From JACCYQ01 sp036675565 (GTDB lineage: Bacteria > Bacteroidota > Bacteroidia > Chitinophagales > Chitinophagaceae), in the NCBI GenBank assembly GCA_036675565.1, contig JAKFER010000037.1, positions 1 to 19,304 on the forward strand: 19,304 nucleotides of DNA. Direction: 5' to 3'. The notes below the pieces were generated by a model. It saw only the letters and a program-made list of their open reading frames with translations, was not told the origin of the DNA and ran no database searches. A program made the translations under genes and the position numbers. Of this stretch, positions 15,667 to 19,304 are shown piece by piece. Numbering within the stretch: position 1 is the stretch's first letter; every line of letters begins with the position of its first letter.

Positions 15667-15951
15667 AGCTTACTTTCCCGACGGGTCTCCCGCATTTGTT
15701 TTTTTCGCCTATATAGTATTTTCAACGGGGATCCGTAGGCGAACGTTTAAAGTTTTTTTACCGGTGCCTGGGGAGATGAATTAGTCCTACCACCGACAAG
15801 CACAAAACGTTCCGATGGAACACAGCATGTGTCAATGATACAACCATTGATTTTGTTTATGGTTATTAATGTTCCGTAGGAACATCTGGCAGGTAACGAA
15901 CATAATCTAATAATTGCCCATTGTTCCGGCGGAACGTTTTGTGCAAGACAT
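15667..15951. repeat. Composite hairpin repeat, copy A
   Basis: The left part starts at AGCT (15667), contains the quasi-palindrome CCCGACGGG (15677-15685) and ends near GGATCCGTAGGCGAACG. The right part is a 145-bp palindrome-bounded block. GCACAAAACGTTCCG at 15800-15814 is the exact reverse complement of CGGAACGTTTTGTGC at 15930-15944. Inside it are three small hairpins of the GTTCCG-GGAAC type at about 15809, 15871 and 15923. The same order recurs at 18883-19280. No protein is encoded, so it resembles a MITE or REP-cluster (BIME-like) element. Confidence 0.85.
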
Positions 15952-15990
15952 TTATTAACCTGAAAATGGAATGCATTCATAAAATCTTGA

Positions 15991-16205
15991 GTTCCCATGG
16001 AACCCGGAATTGTCAATGATACAACCATGATTTTGTTTCATGCTAATTATGTTCCGCAAGAACATCTGGCAGGTAACGAACATAATCTTATAATTGCCCA
16101 TCGTTCAAGCGGAAGGTTTTGTACAAAGGCATTTGTTCATTTGCCGACAGGTTTACCGTTTTTTGTTGCATTTGAAATTTCCAACGAGGATCCGTCGGGC
16201 ATGCG
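15991..16205. repeat. Composite hairpin repeat, diverged copy B with a following left-type segment
   Basis: From 15991 the palindromic block of copy A repeats at a 180-bp period. It keeps GTTCCCATGGAAC, TCAATGATACAACCAT, GATTTTGTTTCATG, GTTCCGCAAGAACATCTGGC and AGGTAACGAACATAATCT, but the outer arms are degraded (GGAAGGTTTTGTAC). It is followed by a diverged left-type segment: GCCGACAGG at 16143-16151 in place of CCCGACGGG, and CCAACGAGGATCCGTCGGGC at 16181-16200. Together with copy A this fills nearly all of the gene-free stretch 15639-16270. Open frames across it arise from the repeats. Confidence 0.75.
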
Positions 16206-16270
16206 TAGTAGAATATATTTTGTATTTTGGATTTACTATTGGCCTTATTTGCCAGGATGTATAATACGTT

Positions 16271-16927
16271 ATGAGAGATGAAATAGAACAGTTAATCCCA
16301 TTAATTAAGTCCGGTAAAATAGCTGAATCAGAAATTCAGCAAATAACAAACAGGATCCGGGAAATCATTAAAGAAGACTCTTCAAAGGGGAAAGAACTGG
16401 GTGAATTATTGAGCCGGATTAAACAAGCAGCAAAAGCAAAAGATCTTCATACAGCAATTAATTGGGTGAAAATTGGAAATGGATTCCTGGCTATTGGACA
16501 TAAACCTGGAGGAAAGATTTCTTTTGAAGGTTTGAAAAATGAAGGCACATCAGCTGTACTTACTTTACTAAATGAAAATGAAGGAGCGTCTGCAATTGGC
16601 AGAATGCTACAAACCTTAAACATTGAATGGATATGGTTTCCTTTTTCTGCATCCAAACCCCATGACGGTGAAGCCATTGACCAGGTTTATAGTTTATATA
16701 CCAAATTATCAAACCTGGTATTTGCAGGCTCCAAAATTTATATCCACTGTTCCGCGGGTATTCACAGGACTGGGATGATATCATATGGCTTTTTAAGGTT
16801 CATTGGAATGGATAGGGCTGAAGCTTTAAGGATGCTCCAAACATTAAGAGAAGTCACCGCGGCGCAAGTTGGAGAGGATCGGTTGCTATGGGCCGATCAG
16901 TTTGGTAGTCAAAAGAATGATCAGTGA
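16271..16927 (+). CDS. Protein-tyrosine/dual-specificity phosphatase-like protein
   Basis: The 218-residue product has the cysteine-phosphatase P-loop HCSAGIHRTG at 159-168, matching HCxxGxxRT(S), with nucleophile Cys160 and phosphate-binding Arg166. Asp132 in SKPHDGE lies 28 residues before the cysteine and could be the general acid; this is inference. The first 60 or so residues (EIEQLIPLIKSGKIAESEIQ ... LLSRIKQAAKAKD) are charged helices not usual for the minimal catalytic domain. No signal peptide or membrane segment is seen, so it is cytoplasmic. Substrates could be phosphoproteins, phosphoinositides or nucleotides; the sequence does not decide. It starts at an ATG about 65 bp after a repeat island, suggesting its promoter lies at the island edge. 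It is separated from the ArsR-type operon by 156 bp. Confidence 0.83.
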   Translation: MRDEIEQLIPLIKSGKIAESEIQQITNRIREIIKEDSSKGKELGELLSRIKQAAKAKDLHTAINWVKIGNGFLAIGHKPGGKISFEGLKNEGTSAVLTLLNENEGASAIGRMLQTLNIEWIWFPFSASKPHDGEAIDQVYSLYTKLSNLVFAGSKIYIHCSAGIHRTGMISYGFLRFIGMDRAEALRMLQTLREVTAAQVGEDRLLWADQFGSQKNDQ

Positions 16928-17034
16928 TCAGACTCATGACATACTATCATGCATAGCCGCAAATAGTGAATATTCCCTTTTACATTTCAGACAGCCCGGG
17001 GCTTCCCCATTGCCTCAATAAATAAAAAAAATTT

Positions 17035-17080
17035 TTGAGTAGTCAAATAACTACATTTATATTTGTAGTCAAATGACTTC
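17035..17080 (+). promoter_or_regulatory. Promoter with two overlapping operator boxes upstream of the ArsR-type operon
   Basis: TTG at 17035-17037 and TATATTTG at 17058-17065 (exact TAnnTTTG) are 20 bp apart, an ideal Bacteroidota promoter. Box 1, GTAGTCAAATAACTAC (17039-17054), has 5-bp palindromic arms and fills the spacer. Box 2, GTAGTCAAATGACTTC (17065-17080), contains the perfect AGTCA-AA-TGACT and covers the predicted start site. The boxes begin 26 bp apart. Binding at either would block polymerase, as expected for autorepression by the ArsR-type protein encoded from 17084. The leader would be only about a dozen bases. Confidence 0.75.
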
Positions 17081-17083
17081 ATA

Positions 17084-17407
17084 ATGAATTTAAGACGTGA
17101 TGTATTTCAAGCCATTGCCGACCCTACACGAAGGGCCATACTTTTATTGGTAGCATCCCATTCAATGACAGCGGGAGCCATTGCATCAAACTTTGATACT
17201 GCCCGCCCGACTGTTTCCAAACATTTGCAAATACTTACAGAATGTGAACTATTAAAACAGGAACAAAATGGCAGAGAAATAATCTATCACCTCAATGCAA
17301 ATAAAATGAAAGTTGTTGCCGACTTCCTGGAACCATTCCAAAAAATTTGGGATGCCAGATTTAATAAGTTAGAGCAGGTAATGAAAAAATATAAATCAAA
17401 AAAATAA
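17084..17407 (+). CDS. ArsR/SdpR-family winged-helix repressor
   Basis: The 107-residue protein has the compact ArsR fold. DVFQAIADPTRRAILLLV (6-23) opens the domain, the recognition region TAGAIASNFDTARPTVSKHL is at 29-48, and the wing is at about 55-70 (ELLKQEQNGREIIYHL). The metal-binding cysteine motif of arsenic and cadmium sensors (ELCVCDL) is absent; the single cysteine is at 54. It therefore belongs with the non-metal SdpR-like group, which often sits ahead of SRPBCC genes. It starts at an ATG about 19 bp after the -7 element and is the first gene of a four-gene run. Two palindromic boxes in its promoter suggest that it represses its own operon. The signal that relieves repression is unknown. 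Confidence 0.92.
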   Translation: MNLRRDVFQAIADPTRRAILLLVASHSMTAGAIASNFDTARPTVSKHLQILTECELLKQEQNGREIIYHLNANKMKVVADFLEPFQKIWDARFNKLEQVMKKYKSKK

Positions 17408-17412
17408 GTATC

Positions 17413-17880
17413 GTGGAACTGAAAACTAAAATATCTGCAGAGGAAGGTAAACAAGACCTGGTCATTACCCGGGAATTTGAAATACCACTGGAATTGCTAT
17501 TTACAGCATTTACAGAACCTGAAATTGTAGAACAATGGATGGGAACTAAAGTATTGAAACTGGAATCCGCAAGACACGGAAGCTACCAATTTGAAACTAC
17601 CGACCCCAAGGGTAATACACATCGTTTTAACGGAACAATTCATGAGTATGAACCTGATCATAAAATCACGAGAACTTTTGAAATGGAAAACAGCTCATTC
17701 CCTGTTCAACTTGAATTTTTGACTTTTGAGCAACTTACCAATAACACCAGTAAACTAACTATGCACATCATTTATAAGTCTGTAACTGACAGGAACAATA
17801 TGCTCAAATTGCCCTTTGCCCATGGCATCAATATGGCGCACAACAGGCTACAGGAAGCAATTAATAAATTAAAAAAATAA
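17413..17880 (+). CDS. SRPBCC / AHSA1 (START-like) domain protein
   Basis: The 155-residue protein is a single SRPBCC-type domain. It shows the AHSA1 signature: LVITREFEIPLELLFTAFTE (15-34), PEIVEQWMGTK, a beta-sheet centre (YQFETTDPKGNTHRFNGTIH), YEPDHKITRTFEM, and a final helix NMAHNRLQEAINKLKK. The fold makes a deep hydrophobic cavity used in other families for lipids, polyketides or as an Hsp90 co-chaperone; no ligand can be assigned here. It starts at a GTG five bases after the ArsR-type stop codon, with no in-frame ATG nearby, so translation is probably coupled. ArsR-SRPBCC pairs are common in bacteria, and control by the upstream repressor is the natural inference. Confidence 0.9.
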   Translation: MELKTKISAEEGKQDLVITREFEIPLELLFTAFTEPEIVEQWMGTKVLKLESARHGSYQFETTDPKGNTHRFNGTIHEYEPDHKITRTFEMENSSFPVQLEFLTFEQLTNNTSKLTMHIIYKSVTDRNNMLKLPFAHGINMAHNRLQEAINKLKK

Positions 17881-17884
17881 TTGT

Positions 17885-18304
17885 ATGAATAAGAGAAACA
17901 AAATCATTTACTGGGTAGCTACTGCCTGGCTATCATTAGGAATGATTTCAACGGGGATCGTACAAATAATTCACCAGGAAGAAGAAGTACAGAAAATGAC
18001 AGCCATGGGCTATCCTACGTATTTTCTAACGATCATAGGTATATGGAAAATTTTAGGTGTTGTTGCTATTTTAATTCCCAACTATCCTTTAGTAAAAGAA
18101 TGGGCATATGGAGGTTTCTCTTTTTTAATGACAGGTGCAATTTTATCACATCTGGCAGTTGGTGACGATGCGGCAGAATATTTCGGTCCCGCGTTATTAC
18201 TTGTTCTGACTATTATTTCATGGCATTTCAGGCCAGTTGGTAGAAAAATTATTTCAATGCTTAAAATTAATTCTGATGAATCCGGAAGTAGATTGGTTCT
18301 TTAA
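17885..18304 (+). CDS. DoxX-like family integral membrane protein
   Basis: The 139-residue protein has four hydrophobic segments at about 8-28, 45-63, 72-92 and 100-118. It has the DoxX-like pattern STGIVQIIHQEEEVQKMTAM, followed by GYPTYFLTIIGIWKILG, then GAILSHLAVGDDAAEYFGPA and a C-terminal SWHFRP. The family contains four-helix inner membrane proteins linked in some organisms to thiosulfate or redox chemistry, but most members are uncharacterised and no activity can be assigned. It begins four bases after the SRPBCC stop. Its 3' end overlaps the next gene's start by 29 bp, which supports a single transcript with translational coupling. Confidence 0.88.
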   Translation: MNKRNKIIYWVATAWLSLGMISTGIVQIIHQEEEVQKMTAMGYPTYFLTIIGIWKILGVVAILIPNYPLVKEWAYGGFSFLMTGAILSHLAVGDDAAEYFGPALLLVLTIISWHFRPVGRKIISMLKINSDESGSRLVL

Positions 18305-18854
18305 AAAGGCCACAAAATGGCAGGAAGCATATAATTCTTTAAGAGACATCATACTGGAATGTAATTTAGATGAAGAGCTAAAGTGGGGATGTCCCTGTTA
18401 TACCTATAATGGTAAAAACATTGTATTGATTCATGGCTTTAAACAATATGTTGCCATTCTATTTCATAAAGGAGCTTTGCTAAAAGACAAGAGCAAAGTT
18501 TTGATTCAACAAACAGAAAACGTACAGTCAGCAAGACAACTACGTTTCACTCATATTAATGAAATTAAAAAACAAAAAAAATTAATAATAAATTATGTAA
18601 GGGAAGCGATACAGGTTGAAAAAGCGGGATTAAAAGTGGAATTAAAAAAAACTATAGAATACAAAATGCCGGTAGAGTTTAAAACAGTTTTAGATGATAT
18701 GCCCGAACTAAAAAAAGCTTTCCTTTCATTAACTCCGGGCAGACAGAAAGGGTATTTACTTTATTTTTCTGCACCTAAACAAACTAAAACAAGAGAAAGC
18801 AGGTTGGAAAAATATATCCCTAAAATACTTGAAGGGAAAGGTTTAGATGATTGA
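18276..18854 (+). CDS. YdeI/OmpD-associated family protein (DUF1801-like)
   Basis: The 192-residue protein is recognisable by MNPEVDWFFKKATKWQEAY, LKWGCPCYTYNGKNIVLIHG, FKQYVAILFHKGALLKD, LIQQTENVQSARQLRFT, IQVEKAGLKVELKKTIEY and LTPGRQKGYLLYFSAPKQTK. The LKWGxPxY and FKxYxAxxFxKGALL segments mark the DUF1801 fold. The C-terminal LTPGRQKGYLLYFS plus a basic tail matches YdeI-type bacteriocin-protection proteins. The ATG at 18276 is chosen because family members start MNPxVD; an in-frame TTG at 18237 is rejected. It overlaps the DoxX-like gene by 29 bp in a different frame and closes the ArsR-led operon. Function is not established for this subfamily. Confidence 0.88.
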   Translation: MNPEVDWFFKKATKWQEAYNSLRDIILECNLDEELKWGCPCYTYNGKNIVLIHGFKQYVAILFHKGALLKDKSKVLIQQTENVQSARQLRFTHINEIKKQKKLIINYVREAIQVEKAGLKVELKKTIEYKMPVEFKTVLDDMPELKKAFLSLTPGRQKGYLLYFSAPKQTKTRESRLEKYIPKILEGKGLDD

Positions 18855-18882
18855 AAGAACAGAGAAACAGAAATAAACGGCC

Positions 18883-19280
18883 AGCTATTTTCCCGACGGG
18901 TCCCCTATTTGTATTTTCGTTGTAAAGTAAATAACGAGAACAGGTAGACGAAATTGTATTCTACGGGTCCGCATTGCACTTTTGATTTCCTGGATATTGT
19001 ACGGCAGACCTGGCGAATGAAATGGTCCTATCTGTGAAATTAATTGAAGTGTTTAATTCTGTTCAGCAATTACGGACAAGCACAAAACGTTCCGATGAAA
19101 CGTTATACATTACATTGCTATTTACTACATACCATGTGTTCCGATGAAACACAGCATGTGTCAATGATACAACCATTGATTTTGTTTTATGCTATTAATG
19201 TTCCGTAGGAACATCTGGCAGGTAACGAACATAATCTAATAATTGCCCATCGTTTCAGCGGAACGTTTTGTGCAAGACAT
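18883..19280. repeat. Composite hairpin repeat, copy C with an internal insertion
   Basis: The order matches copy A: AGCT (18883), CCCGACGGG at 18892-18900, ATTTGTATTTTCG, a stretch ending CCTGGCGAATGAAATGGTCC, then GACAAG and the palindromic block. That block has end arms GCACAAAACGTTCCG at 19080-19094 and CGGAACGTTTTGTGC at 19259-19273. It is 49 bp longer than in copy A because GTTCCGATGAAAC occurs twice (19089-19101 and 19138-19150) around an extra AT-rich piece. Copy C is in the same orientation as A and B. No gene is seen between 18855 and the window end. Confidence 0.85.
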
Positions 19281-19290
19281 TTTTCAGTTG

Positions 19291-19304
19291 CGTTCCCGAC
19301 GGGT
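19291..19304. repeat. Start of a further repeat unit cut by the window edge
   Basis: CGTTCCCGACGGGT at the extreme end repeats the left-type motif CCCGACGGG (19295-19303) that opens copies A and C. This suggests that another unit follows directly beyond the window, as a left-type segment follows copy B. Confidence 0.55.

Noticed and set aside
15639..16270. CRISPR array
   Set aside because: The repeats are long, palindromic and imperfect with no regular short spacers, and no cas gene is present.
15747..16281. Overlapping open frames of 93 and 94 codons on opposite strands
   Set aside because: They lie entirely within the hairpin repeats A and B, and their codons follow the repeat structure, so they are by-products of the repeats.
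18237..18275. Thirteen-codon N-terminal extension from a TTG for the YdeI/DUF1801-like gene
   Set aside because: The extension lies inside the DoxX-like gene in another frame, and family members begin MNPxVD, matching the ATG at 18276.

Overview
The window looks like a chromosomal piece from a member of the Bacteroidota, probably Chitinophagaceae or a close relative. The grounds are a SusC/RagA-type TonB-dependent receptor with an N-terminal carboxypeptidase-regulatory-like domain, promoters of the Bacteroidota type (TTG near -33, TAnnTTTG near -7), a family of GTTCCGnnGGAAC hairpin repeats, a remnant of the 'MEPLLPGAIYHIYNHANGDD' type of REP-associated transposase, and AT-rich spacers with few Shine-Dalgarno sites. 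The exact genus cannot be read from the sequence.

Region 1 (1-5369) is a uronate-catabolism and polysaccharide-uptake locus. On the minus strand kduD, kduI and a SusC-like receptor (cut by the window edge) follow one another with short gaps. A LacI-family regulator is transcribed divergently. Between them lies a perfect 9-bp inverted repeat centred on CpG, a good candidate LacI-family operator. KduI and KduD interconvert the 4-deoxy-5-keto-uronate products of pectin or other polyuronide lyases, so the locus probably belongs to a polyuronide utilisation system.

Region 2 (5370-10103) holds a broken REP-associated transposase containing a perfect 19-bp palindrome, some decayed sequence, two adjacent exported proteins (a coiled-coil protein with a cysteine cluster and a large MORN-repeat protein), and a small lipoprotein. 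No function can be given for these three.

Region 3 (10104-12622) is a two-gene ABC importer of the OpuC/ProX (quaternary amine, betaine or ergothioneine-like) class. The ATPase is followed after 2 bp by a permease fused to its substrate-binding protein. The binding domain is in circularly permuted order: the segment that normally forms its second half comes first. This is the most unusual item in the window.

Region 4 (12832-15638) encodes a soluble multi-PAS histidine kinase with no adjacent response regulator, and a secreted protein of unknown function.

Region 5 (15639-19304) has two islands of a composite hairpin-rich repeat. They flank a tyrosine-phosphatase-like gene and a compact four-gene operon: an SdpR/ArsR-type repressor, an SRPBCC (AHSA1) protein, a DoxX-like membrane protein and a YdeI/DUF1801-like protein. 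Its promoter carries two near-palindromic boxes, one in the -33/-7 spacer and one over the predicted start, which suggests autorepression by the ArsR-type protein.
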